A DNA stretch of 64,000 nucleotides, from assembly GCF_002797435.1 (NCBI RefSeq), contig NZ_PGEN01000001.1, forward strand, positions 3,160,501 through 3,224,500, written 5' to 3'. The notes under the pieces are model-generated. The model was given only the letters and a program-made list of their open reading frames with translations, did no database searches and had not been told where the DNA came from. This document shows, one piece after another, positions 42,693 to 52,345 of this stretch. The stretch comes from Sphingomonas koreensis. GTDB taxonomy: Bacteria; Pseudomonadota; Alphaproteobacteria; Sphingomonadales; Sphingomonadaceae. How positions within the stretch are numbered: position 1 is the first letter of the stretch; each line of letters opens with the position of its first letter. A program made the position numbers and the translations under genes.

Positions 42693-44675
42693 ATGGCCGA
42701 CGAAAACGAGTTCGAACCGCGGCTTGGCCGGATGCGCAGCACCGGCGGCAAGCGGGTCCGGAAATATCTTGGTCGCGTGCTCGCAGCCGCCAATCTCGCG
42801 CGGGGCGGCGCTGCGGGCTTCGGCGTCAAGCGCGCCGGCTTCTCGGGTGCCAGGATCGGCCGTGGCGCCGGGATCGGTCGCGTGCTTGCCGGTCGCGGCA
42901 GTCGCAGCGCCTATGGCGCGCGTCGCGTCATCATCAAGGCGAGCATCGTCAAGCTCGCCGGCAAGGGGTCTGGAGCCGCGGTCGCGCACCTGCGCTATCT
43001 CCAGCGCGACGGCACCACGCGCGATGGTCAGCCGGGGCGGCTCTACGGGCCTGACGATGATGTAGTCGATGGTAAGGGATTCCGGGAGCGCTGGGCTGGC
43101 GACCGCCACCAGTTCCGCTTCATCGTTTCGGCTGAGGATGGCGCGCAATATGAGGATCTCAAGCCTCTGACCCGGCGGCTGATGGCGCGGGTCGAGGAAG
43201 ATCTCGGGACCAAGCTCGACTGGGTTGCTATCGACCATTTCAACACCGGCCACCCGCACACCCATATCGTCGTGCGCGGCAGGGACCAGTTCGGCGCCGA
43301 TCTCATCATCGCGCGGGACTATCTGACAAGCGGCATGCGCGAGCGGGCGTGCGAGCTGGTTGATCTCGATCTCGGGCCGCGCTCGGCGCGTGAAATCGAA
43401 GCCAGCCTGCGCGCCGAGGTCGAGCAGGAACGGCTAACCTCGCTCGACCGGTCGTTGCTGCGCGATGCGCAGGCCGGGGTCGTGTCGACCGCCCGGGGCG
43501 ACGCGTTCGATCAGGCGCTCCGCGCCGGGCGGCTCGCCAAGCTGAGGCGGCTTGGCCTGGCTGAGCCGGTTGGTGGGACGAGCTGGCGTCTCGCGCCCGG
43601 ACTGGACGACACGCTTCGGCGCCTGGCCGAGCGCGGCGACATCGTTCGCACGATGCAGCGCGAGTTCACGCGCCGCGGAATGGACCGAGCAAGCGCTGAC
43701 CAGGCGATCTATGATCCGTCAGCGCCACACGCGCGTCCGCTGGTGGGTCGTCTCATTGGCCGAGGCCTCGCCGACGAGCATGCCGATCATCACTATCTGA
43801 TCGTCGATGGGATTGACGGGCGCAGCCATTACGTGGCGATCGGCAAGGGCGCGGGCCTCGATATCGTGCCCGAGGGCGCGGTGGTTCGGATCGACCCGCA
43901 GCGCGCGGATGCGCGTGCGGTCGACCGCACCGTTGCCGCCGTCGCTGCGGCCAATGCCGGACGCTACGATATCGACGCGCATCTCCGCCACGATCCGAGC
44001 GCGACCCAGGCGTTCGCCGAAACGCATATCCGCCGGCTCGAGGCGATACGGCGGCTAAGCGGAAATGTGACTCGTGAACCCTCCGGACAATGGATCGTCG
44101 CCGAGGACCATCTCGAGCGCGCCGCGGCGCATGAGGCGAGGCTGCTGCGGGACCGGCCTGTGGCGGTCGAGATCCTGTCCTCGCAGCCATTGTCCCGACT
44201 GGTAGTGGCGGATGCCGCAACCTGGCTCGATCGAAGCCTGGTCGCGGCGGAACCCTTGGCGCTGCGCGAAACGGGATTCGGCTCCGAGGTTCGCGACGCG
44301 CAGGATCGCCGCCGGCAATGGCTGATCGCGCAGGGTCTGGCCGAGCAAGCGGAAGGCGCAACGGGCTATCGTCCCGACCTTCTCTCGACCTTGCAGCGGC
44401 GCGAGCTCCTGCGGGTTGCTGGACAGCTGTCGGAGGAGCTCGACCTATCGTTTGCCGATCCCGCGCCGGGTGCGCGGATTGAGGGCATCGTGCGGCGCCG
44501 GATTGACTTGGTCAGCGGGCGGTTTGCGCTGATCGAGAAGTCGCGTGAATTCACGCTGGTGCCTTGGCGGCCAGTGTTGGAGCGGCAGGTCGGAAAGCCG
44601 GTGTCGGGGATGATGCGCGGTGACGGTGTCAGCTGGTCGTTCGGGCGGGCGCGACAGGGGCCGGTGATCGACTGA
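42693..44675 (+). CDS. relaxase/mobilisation nuclease, VirD2-like with DUF3363
   Basis: This 660-aa protein is called from MADENEFEPRLG (ATG 42693, with GGCGGA upstream; 42684 is possible). The N-terminus is Gly/Arg-rich and basic. The relaxase domain has VAHLRYLQRDG and the three-His metal site in DHFNTGHPHTHIVVRGRD (about residues 183-200). The DUF3363 C-terminal region follows. It nicks oriT and leads DNA into the TraG/Trb channel. It is separated from traG by the defence cargo, an insertion hot spot. Confidence 0.92.
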   Translation: MADENEFEPRLGRMRSTGGKRVRKYLGRVLAAANLARGGAAGFGVKRAGFSGARIGRGAGIGRVLAGRGSRSAYGARRVIIKASIVKLAGKGSGAAVAHLRYLQRDGTTRDGQPGRLYGPDDDVVDGKGFRERWAGDRHQFRFIVSAEDGAQYEDLKPLTRRLMARVEEDLGTKLDWVAIDHFNTGHPHTHIVVRGRDQFGADLIIARDYLTSGMRERACELVDLDLGPRSAREIEASLRAEVEQERLTSLDRSLLRDAQAGVVSTARGDAFDQALRAGRLAKLRRLGLAEPVGGTSWRLAPGLDDTLRRLAERGDIVRTMQREFTRRGMDRASADQAIYDPSAPHARPLVGRLIGRGLADEHADHHYLIVDGIDGRSHYVAIGKGAGLDIVPEGAVVRIDPQRADARAVDRTVAAVAAANAGRYDIDAHLRHDPSATQAFAETHIRRLEAIRRLSGNVTREPSGQWIVAEDHLERAAAHEARLLRDRPVAVEILSSQPLSRLVVADAATWLDRSLVAAEPLALRETGFGSEVRDAQDRRRQWLIAQGLAEQAEGATGYRPDLLSTLQRRELLRVAGQLSEELDLSFADPAPGARIEGIVRRRIDLVSGRFALIEKSREFTLVPWRPVLERQVGKPVSGMMRGDGVSWSFGRARQGPVID

Positions 44676-44950
44676 GTTGCCAGTGGCATCGAAAACGCGG
44701 ATCGACTGCTGCGGAGGCTGGAAAGTAGCAAAAGCTAGTAGGGGACATTCCCTTCTGTCCGCTTCGCGCCCTTTAATCGGACGAGTAGGAGTTTTTGCGT
44801 ACTCCCAAAAGCTGCCGGTAGAGTTTTGACGGTTTGCAGAACGCCATCGCAGGCCGATAATGATCGTCTCGCGCCTTTTTCCTCCCCATCGAGTCGGGGA
44901 TAAATAAGCAGCGAGTGAAACGATGAAGGGCATGGCGCCGGGGGGCTGCT

Positions 44951-46810
44951 TTGAAGATTTACGCCGTATCGATCGAGAATTTCCGGGGCATTAGTTCTGC
45001 GAATCTGGTGCTGCCCGACCATGCCGTGCTCATCGGCGACAACAACACGGGCAAATCCTCGGTCTTGGAAGCAATAGATCTTGCGCTCGGGCCGGATAGA
45101 CTGAGTCGTCGCCCTCCAGTCGATGAGCATGATTTTTTTGAGGGCAAATATCTTCCCGTGGCCGCAGCCTCCGCGGAGGGGGGTGCCGTGCCCGATGCGT
45201 CTGGAGAGGCACCCGTCGCCGAAGCCCCGAAGATCACCGTCGAAGTCACCATAGTCGGCCTGTCGGAAGAGCAGGAGGCTAGGTTCGGCGGCAATATCGA
45301 GTGGCTCAATGTCGAAACCGGCGATTTCTTCACCGAGGCCAACCCGGCGGGTGTTGATGCAGCGAACATCAAGGCGGCGCTGCGCGTCACCTTCATCGGC
45401 GGCTACGATTCCGATGAGGACGATTTTGTCGGCAACACCTTCTATTCGCGCAGCCTGACGGAGGGAGATAAGCCCGAACCGTTCTCCAAGAAGGACAAAC
45501 AGCATTGCGGCTTCTTGTTCCTGCGCTCTCTGCGCACCGGCTCGCGCGCGCTGAGCCTGGAGCATGGCAGCCTGCTCGACATCATCCTGCGGCTGAAGGA
45601 AATTCGGCCGCAGATGTGGGAGGGCACGATCGGCACGCTTGCTGCCTTCGACGTGGCAAGTGATCCCGCGCTGGGCATTTCCGGCGTGCTCGACAGCATC
45701 GACAAGTCGTTGAAGAAATATGTACCGCGCGAATGGGGTGTGAAGCCGCACCTCAAGGTGTCGAATCTCACGCGTGAGCATCTGCGCAAGGTCGTGACTG
45801 CCTTCATTGCCACCGGCGATGGCGATCACGCCGCGCCCTTCTATCGCCAGGGCACCGGCACGATAAACATGTTGGTGTTGGCTATGCTGTCGCAGATCGC
45901 TGAGGACAAGCAGAACGTTATCTTCGCCATGGAAGAGGTCGAGACTGCGATCCCTCCCTATGCCCAGAAGCGGATCGTGCATGAGCTGCGAAAGTTGGCC
46001 GCGCAGTCGATCGTCACATCGCACTCGCCCTATGTCCTGGAAGAATTCAAGCTCGACGAGACCGTGATCCTGTCGCGGGCCAATGACGGTGTGCTCACTC
46101 AAGCGCAGATAGCGTTACCCGACAGCGTAAAGCACAAGCGCTATCGGCAGGAGTTTCGCACGCGTTTCTGCGAAGGCCTCCTGTCCCGTCGCGTGCTGAT
46201 CGCCGAAGGCGCCACCGAGGCCAGCGCCTTTCCGGTGGCCGCGCGGCGGCTGTCGGAGCTAAATCCCGCCACCTATGCCTCGCTTGAGGCGCTCGGCATC
46301 TGCATCATCGATGCGGGCACCGAGTCCCAGATCGCCGATCTCGCCGGGCTGTATAAGGGTCTCGGCAAGCGGACGTTCGGGCTTTGCGACAAGCAGACCG
46401 ATCCGGCGAAGGCGGCAATCGAAGCCCAGGTCGAGCGGCTGTTCATGCACGAGGAAAAGGGGATCGAAGATCTCATCCTCAAGAATACGACCCAGGATGC
46501 GCTTGAACGGTTCTCCGACGCGCTCGACTGGCCGCCGCATATCCTTGCGAAACATGCGAATCCGAAGGCCAATGTGATCGCGGCGCTGAAAGAGTATTTC
46601 GGCTGGGCAAAGGGCAACTGGGGCATCGCCGATTTCCTCGGCCAGTGCTCCGAGGCCGAAATCCCGTCCTGGATCCGCGATGCCTGCATAATGCTGAAGG
46701 CGATCTGTGATCCACCGGCCGCGCCGCCTGCGGCGCCGATCCCGCCTGTGCCGCCAGCTCCCCCGGCAGGGAACAGCGGGCAAGTCGCTGCCCCCGCACC
46801 GGGCGTTTAG
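44951..46810 (+). CDS. gajA: Gabija-like GajA: OLD-family ATPase/TOPRIM nuclease
   Basis: This 619-aa protein starts at TTG 44951. The N-terminal ABC/OLD ATPase has the P-loop IGDNNTGKSSVLEA (28-41) and later VIFAMEEVETAIPP and VTSHSPYVLEEF. The TOPRIM nuclease follows (VLIAEGATEASAF, CIIDAGTESQIADLAGLYK, GLCDKQTDP). This is the class 2 OLD layout always paired with a UvrD-like helicase, as here. The pair matches the Gabija anti-phage system. A Pro/Ala-rich tail (PPAAPPAAPIPPVPPAPP) is unusual. Eight bases separate it from gajB. Confidence 0.85.
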   Translation: MKIYAVSIENFRGISSANLVLPDHAVLIGDNNTGKSSVLEAIDLALGPDRLSRRPPVDEHDFFEGKYLPVAAASAEGGAVPDASGEAPVAEAPKITVEVTIVGLSEEQEARFGGNIEWLNVETGDFFTEANPAGVDAANIKAALRVTFIGGYDSDEDDFVGNTFYSRSLTEGDKPEPFSKKDKQHCGFLFLRSLRTGSRALSLEHGSLLDIILRLKEIRPQMWEGTIGTLAAFDVASDPALGISGVLDSIDKSLKKYVPREWGVKPHLKVSNLTREHLRKVVTAFIATGDGDHAAPFYRQGTGTINMLVLAMLSQIAEDKQNVIFAMEEVETAIPPYAQKRIVHELRKLAAQSIVTSHSPYVLEEFKLDETVILSRANDGVLTQAQIALPDSVKHKRYRQEFRTRFCEGLLSRRVLIAEGATEASAFPVAARRLSELNPATYASLEALGICIIDAGTESQIADLAGLYKGLGKRTFGLCDKQTDPAKAAIEAQVERLFMHEEKGIEDLILKNTTQDALERFSDALDWPPHILAKHANPKANVIAALKEYFGWAKGNWGIADFLGQCSEAEIPSWIRDACIMLKAICDPPAAPPAAPIPPVPPAPPAGNSGQVAAPAPGV

Positions 46811-46818
46811 AGGGCGCG

Positions 46819-48642
46819 ATGGTCGATCTGACGTCGGCGCAAAAGGATGTTCTGACTGCCGAGGGGCATCAGCTCGTCGTGGGCGGTCCTGGCTCGGGCA
46901 AGACCACCGTGTCGATCTTGAAGGCAGCGAAGATCGCGCGGGAGAAACTGAGGCCGGGGCAGCGCATCCTTTTTCTCAGCTTTGCGCGTGCGACCGTCTC
47001 GCGCGTGTTCGAGGCGATCGATGAAGAACAGTCGGTCACAAAGGAGGAAAAGAAGCGGATCGAAGTCGATACCTATCACTCCTTCTTCTGGAGAATCCTC
47101 AAGGCGCACGGCTATTTGGTCGGATTTCCGCGGCGGATGACGATCCTGACGCCGCCGAACGAGGCGATCGCGCTGTCGGCGATCCGCAGCAGCTTCAAGG
47201 CGCCGTCCAAGTTGTCGGACGAGGAGAAGGCGCAGAAGGCCGCTCTGGAAGTGGCCGAGCGCATGCGGTTGGCGACTGAGGAGGGCAAGGTCTGTTTCGA
47301 CCTGTTCGCGGAGCGGGTGGCCATCTTGCTGCACGGTTCGACCAAGGTCCGCAAGCTTGTGTCGACCATGTACCCGTTCATCATCCTCGACGAGTTCCAG
47401 GACACTAGCGCCGAGCAATGGCGCGCGGTCGAGGCGATTGGCAAGAGCAGCACGCTAATCGCGCTGGCCGATCCTGAACAGCGAATCTTCGATTTTATCG
47501 GTGCCGATCCGGAGCGGCTGAACCACTTCAAGCAGGCGTTCAAGCCGTCCGAGCACGACCTGGCCGGGGACAATCACCGGAGCAAAGGCACCGATATCGC
47601 GATCTTCGGCAATCACCTCCTCACGGGCAAGTTTCGCGACGAGCCCTATCAGGGCGTCGAATATGAGGGGTTCGCGTCGAACCCTAACCAAGCCTATGCG
47701 TCGCTCGTCACGCAGGTTCTTCAGGCGCGGCAACGGCTCCTCGCGCTGGGTCGCCGGGACTGGTCGCTTGCGATCCTGGTTCCGACCAAGCGTATGACGC
47801 GTCTCGTGTCTGACAATCTGCGCGCGCCATTCGGAAATGTGCCGCCAATTGCGCATACAGCGGCGGTGGATATGGAAGGCCCGATCCTCGCCGCCGAGGT
47901 GATCGCCTTCCTCCTGCAACAGCGCAGTCACAGCGGTTGTTTGGATGAATTTGTCGACGTGCTCTGTAGCTTCTTCGACGGACGCGGCGGGGCAGCGCCG
48001 ACGAAGGGCCATCTGGCCGACGCCGCGCGTTTTAGGTCGGCACTGGAAAAGTGGAATGGATGCCTCGCCAAGGGCAAGGCACCGCCAGGTAACAGTGTCC
48101 TCCAGGCCACGTTCGCGGTTCACCAGGCTGCGACGGCCATCGCCTTGACCGGACAGCCCGATGCCGATTGGGCTGCGGTTCGAGCCGTCCTTGAAGCTGG
48201 CGCCTGCACGCGGCTTGTTGAGGTGGCGCAGGAAGCCCGCAATGTCCGCCTGCTCGAACGCGGCACACAGCTGCGTCAAAGCCTCTCACAGGATTGGCGC
48301 GAAACCGGCGGCTATAAGAACGCCCTCCCAATTACGCGGCAGTCCTTCGTCCAGGAGCACTTCGCGACGGCACACAAACCCGAATCCGGCATCGTCGTGA
48401 TGAACATGCACAAGGCCAAAGGGAAGCAGTTCGACGAAGTCATCATCTTCGAAGGCTGGCCGAAGCGGTTCAAAGGCGAAATTGTGGGCAACCCTGATCG
48501 TATCGTTGGCGGCAATGTGAACTCAGGCGCGATGACTCAGGCCCGCCAGAATTTTCGCGTCAGCGTGACCCGCGCCAAGATGCGTACGACGATCATGTCC
48601 CCTAAAGATGACGTCTGCGTATTGCTGATCCCCGTCGAATAG
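46819..48642 (+). CDS. gajB: Gabija-like GajB: UvrD/Rep-type helicase
   Basis: This 607-aa superfamily 1 helicase has the P-loop VGGPGSGKTT (21-30), motif Ia LFLSFARAT, motif II IILDEFQDTSAEQ (188-200), motif III ALADPEQRIFDF, and C-terminal motifs VVMNMHKAKGKQFDEVIIF and FRVSVTRAK. In Gabija it senses or processes nucleic acid and works with GajA. It is larger than the B. cereus GajB (about 500 aa) as I recall. It lies directly after gajA and is presumably co-transcribed. Confidence 0.85.
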   Translation: MVDLTSAQKDVLTAEGHQLVVGGPGSGKTTVSILKAAKIAREKLRPGQRILFLSFARATVSRVFEAIDEEQSVTKEEKKRIEVDTYHSFFWRILKAHGYLVGFPRRMTILTPPNEAIALSAIRSSFKAPSKLSDEEKAQKAALEVAERMRLATEEGKVCFDLFAERVAILLHGSTKVRKLVSTMYPFIILDEFQDTSAEQWRAVEAIGKSSTLIALADPEQRIFDFIGADPERLNHFKQAFKPSEHDLAGDNHRSKGTDIAIFGNHLLTGKFRDEPYQGVEYEGFASNPNQAYASLVTQVLQARQRLLALGRRDWSLAILVPTKRMTRLVSDNLRAPFGNVPPIAHTAAVDMEGPILAAEVIAFLLQQRSHSGCLDEFVDVLCSFFDGRGGAAPTKGHLADAARFRSALEKWNGCLAKGKAPPGNSVLQATFAVHQAATAIALTGQPDADWAAVRAVLEAGACTRLVEVAQEARNVRLLERGTQLRQSLSQDWRETGGYKNALPITRQSFVQEHFATAHKPESGIVVMNMHKAKGKQFDEVIIFEGWPKRFKGEIVGNPDRIVGGNVNSGAMTQARQNFRVSVTRAKMRTTIMSPKDDVCVLLIPVE

Positions 48643-49036
48643 CCTGACTAGCGCGCTGCAATGCGTCGGGGACCTCGGCTAGGTCAGCCCCGGCATCCTA
48701 ACCGCGGTGGCTGAGCCGGCGCCAAGGGGGCACGCAACGCTTCATCGATCTCCCCAAGGCAACTGCTCACGCCAAGTCCATGTCAGCATGTTTGGCGACA
48801 CGGCTAACGCGCTCTCGTCCCCGAAAGCCGCCAGACGACTCACAGCCAGTAGTCGCCATCGCGTTCGCGCAAACCTACCTGGGGTGTCCGGCGGCCCCGG
48901 AAGTTGAGAAACGCGCTTGAGACGCGCGCCCATGAGGGCCATCCGACGCCGCCGAACGGGCTCTTCCTATCGTTCAAACGATTGCGGTGCCAACCCGCGC
49001 TTGCCATTCCGCCCGCGCTCGCCGAAGATTCCCTTG
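48643..49036. other. 394-base gap between gajB and the MNT-HEPN gene
   Basis: No convincing gene is seen. The open frame leading into the MNT-HEPN start is Arg/Pro-rich and not preceded by a ribosome site, so it is taken as untranslated. No clear terminator is visible. Confidence 0.45.
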
Positions 49037-49942
49037 ATGAAGAACGACGTGGATCATCTGCCTGAGGTGCAAAGGGGCGAGCTGGAGCGTGTCCAGGGCG
49101 TCCTGATGGAGGAGTTCGAAGAGGCGATCGGCAGGGCTACAACGCCGAGCCGTAAGAACGGCAAGATCCTCAAGATCATCCTGTTCGGATCCTATGCGCG
49201 TTCCGATTGGGTCGACGAACCCGAGAACGGCTATCAATCCGATTTCGACCTGCTGGTGATCGTCAACCACGACGACCTGACCGACATCGCCCATTACTGG
49301 TACATCGCAGAGGATCGCATCCTGCGCGACGCGGCGATCGCGCGGCCGGTCAACATCATTGTGCATTCGCTCGACGAGGTGAACCAGTCGCTCAAGCGCG
49401 GCGAGTATTTCTGGGTCGACATCGCGCGGGACGGGATCGTCCTCTACGAGCTGCCCTGCCATCCGCTGGCGACGCCGATGCCGCTCACCCAAGCCGACGC
49501 CTACCAGATGGCGAAGACGTACTTCGAGGAGTGGCTGAAGAAGATCGACAGCTCTCTCAAGGGCGCGCAGTTCTACATCGGAGAGCAGGAATGGAAGGAC
49601 GCAGCCTTCACCCTGCATCAGGCAACTGAGCGCGCTTACGTCTGCTTCCTACTGGTGCGGACCCTCTATTTCCCACGCTCGCACAATATCAAGTTCCTAC
49701 GCTCGCTCGCTGAGGGCAACGAGCCCCGGCTGATCGAGGCTTGGCCCCGCGATACCCGCATCGATCGTCGGCGCTTCCAGTTGCTCAAGCGCGGCTATGT
49801 CGAAGCCCGCTATTCCAGCGCCTATGAGATTACGATCGAGGAGCTGAACGCGATTCTGGCGTGCGTGCGAGCGCTGCGCGACATCATCGAGCGGGTCTCG
49901 CGTGAGAGGTTGGAGCAGCTGCGCGCCACGGCTGGGTCGTAG
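49037..49942 (+). CDS. fused nucleotidyltransferase (MNT) - HEPN protein
   Basis: This 301-aa protein is called from ATG 49037 (MKNDVDHLPEVQ). The MNT domain has GSYARSDWVDE (51-61) and SDFDLLVIV (68-76), the pol-beta nucleotidyltransferase signature. The C-terminal half is a HEPN domain (WKDAAFTLHQATERAYVCFLLVRTLYFPRSHNIKFLRSLAEG). As separate proteins these form toxin-antitoxin pairs in which MNT AMPylates HEPN; here they are fused. It probably has a defence or stress role next to the Gabija pair. Confidence 0.85.
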   Translation: MKNDVDHLPEVQRGELERVQGVLMEEFEEAIGRATTPSRKNGKILKIILFGSYARSDWVDEPENGYQSDFDLLVIVNHDDLTDIAHYWYIAEDRILRDAAIARPVNIIVHSLDEVNQSLKRGEYFWVDIARDGIVLYELPCHPLATPMPLTQADAYQMAKTYFEEWLKKIDSSLKGAQFYIGEQEWKDAAFTLHQATERAYVCFLLVRTLYFPRSHNIKFLRSLAEGNEPRLIEAWPRDTRIDRRRFQLLKRGYVEARYSSAYEITIEELNAILACVRALRDIIERVSRERLEQLRATAGS

Positions 49943-50033
49943 AACTCCATCAAGATCAATGCCCTGACTTGAAACGGCGCCGTGCACCACCGACATCCCT
50001 CCTATCGTTCAACAACGGAAAGGAGGTGGTCAG

Positions 50034-50108
50034 ATGTCTCATTGTCGCACGCCGCGCGCGGCAGAATCTCTGAGCATGACCTCCACCGCGGGGGTCCGGC
50101 TCGGCTGA
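50034..50108 (+). CDS. putative 24-aa small ORF with near-perfect Shine-Dalgarno
   Basis: ATG 50034 is preceded by GGAAAGGAGGTGG, matching the anti-SD over nine bases. It encodes MSHCRTPRAAESLSMTST then AGVRLG and is followed 26 bases later by a terminator. It could be a translated leader controlling the transfer operon or an independent small protein. No homologue is recognised. Confidence 0.4.
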   Translation: MSHCRTPRAAESLSMTSTAGVRLG

Positions 50109-50133
50109 GCTGTCCGCGTTCGGATGACAATGG

Positions 50134-50161
50134 AAAGGCCGTCCCGAGAGGGGCGGCCTTT
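50134..50161. terminator. terminator before the transfer operon
   Basis: AAAGGCCG-T-CCC and GGG-G-CGGCCTTT pair around GAGA, giving a stem of about 12 bp with A-rich and T-rich ends, so it may work in both directions. It follows the 24-aa ORF and precedes traG by about 160 bases. Confidence 0.8.
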
Positions 50162-50318
50162 CGCGTTTGATCAGTCGAATGCTTCCGGCCATATGTCGAA
50201 TGACTGCATCGTCATCTCAGCCCTAGCTGGCCGCACAGCGCCGCTGGGCACCATGTAATTTCGAGCGCCGTTGGAAGAGTCATTGCCCGTCGGGATTTCC
50301 CCCGGCGGGAGCCTCTTC

Positions 50319-52343
50319 GTGACCCCCACCAAGCTGCTGATCGGACAAATCCTTATCGTCTTCGGACTTGTGATCGCGGGCCTGTGGGCGGCGACGCAAT
50401 GGGCGGCGGCGATGCTGGCCTATCAGCCCGAGCTGGGCCGGCCCTGGCTGATCGTCGGTGATGTCCCGGTCTACCGGCCCTGGGCGCTGTTTTCGTGGTG
50501 GTATCATTACGACGCCTATGCGCCGCACGTCTTCGACAAGGCGGGCATGCTCGCTGGCGCCTCCGGCTTCCTCGGCTGTGGCGCGGCGATAGCCGGGTCG
50601 CTGTGGCGCGCCCGCCAGCGCAGCAACGTCACCACTTATGGCTCCGCGCGCTGGGCAAAGCCCGGCGAGATCGAGCGCGCGGGGCTGTACCGCGACCGCG
50701 GCGTGCTGCTCGGTCGGCTCGGCGGCCAGTATCTGCGTCACGACGGCCCCGAGCACGTCATGGCGTTCGCGCCGACCCGGTCTGGCAAAGGCGTCGGCCT
50801 GGTCGTGCCGACTCTGCTGTCCTGGACCGGCTCGACGGTGGTCCACGACATCAAGGGCGAGAATTGGACGCTGACCGCCGGCTGGCGGTCGCGCTTCTCG
50901 CATTGTCTGCTGTTCAACCCCACCGACCCGCGCTCGGCGCGCTACAATCCGCTGCTCGAGGTCCGCCGCGGCGCCGACGAAGTGCGCGACGTCCAGAACA
51001 TCGCCGACATCCTGGTCGATCCTGAGGGGGCGCTCGAGCGGCGAAACCACTGGGAAAAAACGAGCCATGCGCTGCTGGTCGGGGCGATCCTCCATATCCT
51101 CTATGCCGAGGAGGAGAAGACGCTCGCCCGCGTCGCGACTTTCCTGTCCGATCCGCAGCGCAGCTTCGTCGCGACGCTTCGGCGGATGATGTCGACCAAC
51201 CATCTCGGCACTCCTGAGACGCCGCGCGTCCATCCGGTCATCGCCTCGGCCGCGCGCGAACTGCTCAACAAGAGCGAGAATGAGCGCTCGGGCGTGTTGT
51301 CGACCGCGATGTCGTTCCTCGGCATCTACCGTGACCCGACCGTTGCCGAGGTCACTTCACGCTGCGACTGGCGAATCGCCGACCTGATCGATGGCGAGCG
51401 GCCGGTCTCGCTGTACCTGGTCATTCCGCCCTCGGACATCAGCCGCACCAAGCCACTCGTCCGCCTCGTGCTCAACCAGATCGGCCGCCGTCTGACCGAG
51501 CGGCTCGAGCAGCGGGACGCTACGACGCGCCGGCACCAGCTGCTGATGATGCTCGACGAGTTCCCGGCGCTGGGCCGGCTCGACTTCTTCGAGACGAGTC
51601 TCGCCTTCATGGCCGGCTACGGCATCCGCGCCTTCCTGATCGCCCAGAGCCTCAACCAGATCGAAAAGGCCTATGGCGAGCACAATTCGATCCTCGACAA
51701 TTGCCATGTCCGCGTCGCCTTCGCGACCAACGACGAGCGCACCGCCAAGCGTATTTCCGACGCGCTCGGTACCGCCACCGAGCAGCGCGCGATGCGCAAT
51801 TATGCCGGCCATCGGCTCGCACCCTGGCTCGCGCATGTCATGGTCAGCCGCCAGGAAACCGCCCGTGCCCTGCTGACGCCCGGCGAGGTCATGCAGCTGC
51901 CGGCGACCGATGAGCTGGTGTTGCTCTCCGGGCTCGCGCCGGTCCGCGCGACCAAACTGCGCTATTTCGAGGACCGTAATTTCAGCGGTCGGGTGCAGCC
52001 GGCACCGGTTCTCGCCGATGGTGTCTATGGCGACCGCCCCCGCCAGCGATCGAACGACTGGGGCCGGTTCGCGCGGTTCCCCGACGCGCGGCTCGAGCTC
52101 GCCGCGGATCTGACCGATGCCGGAGATGATGGCGGCATGCAGCAACAGCGGCATCCCGGCCTCGCCCAGGAGGGCACGGCCCATTCTGTCGAGGCGGACC
52201 AGGCCGTGCAGGTCGCGCCGGACGACGACGACAATGTTGCCGCGGACAAGCGCGCGATGGAGCAGGCGCAGGGGCTGACCCCGGCGGCGCGCGCCTATGG
52301 CATCAACGAGGGCGCGCATCGCGACCTCATTCCGGGGCTCTGA
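50319..52343 (+). CDS. traG: TraG/VirD4-type coupling protein
   Basis: This protein is about 674 aa from GTG 50319, which has CGGGAG upstream; TTG 50271 is a weaker alternative. Two membrane helices occupy the first ~100 residues. The ATPase has the Walker A loop APTRSGKGVGLVV and Walker B LLMMLDEFPALG, with QSLNQIEKAYGEHNSILDNC as in TraG. It links the relaxosome to the type IV secretion channel. It is the first gene of the traG-trb operon, two bases before the CopG-like gene. Confidence 0.95.
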   Translation: MTPTKLLIGQILIVFGLVIAGLWAATQWAAAMLAYQPELGRPWLIVGDVPVYRPWALFSWWYHYDAYAPHVFDKAGMLAGASGFLGCGAAIAGSLWRARQRSNVTTYGSARWAKPGEIERAGLYRDRGVLLGRLGGQYLRHDGPEHVMAFAPTRSGKGVGLVVPTLLSWTGSTVVHDIKGENWTLTAGWRSRFSHCLLFNPTDPRSARYNPLLEVRRGADEVRDVQNIADILVDPEGALERRNHWEKTSHALLVGAILHILYAEEEKTLARVATFLSDPQRSFVATLRRMMSTNHLGTPETPRVHPVIASAARELLNKSENERSGVLSTAMSFLGIYRDPTVAEVTSRCDWRIADLIDGERPVSLYLVIPPSDISRTKPLVRLVLNQIGRRLTERLEQRDATTRRHQLLMMLDEFPALGRLDFFETSLAFMAGYGIRAFLIAQSLNQIEKAYGEHNSILDNCHVRVAFATNDERTAKRISDALGTATEQRAMRNYAGHRLAPWLAHVMVSRQETARALLTPGEVMQLPATDELVLLSGLAPVRATKLRYFEDRNFSGRVQPAPVLADGVYGDRPRQRSNDWGRFARFPDARLELAADLTDAGDDGGMQQQRHPGLAQEGTAHSVEADQAVQVAPDDDDNVAADKRAMEQAQGLTPAARAYGINEGAHRDLIPGL

Positions 52344-52345
52344 CG

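Noticed and set aside
44735..46102. 455-codon minus-strand open frame
   Set aside because: It is antisense to GajA; the OLD motifs on the plus strand decide.
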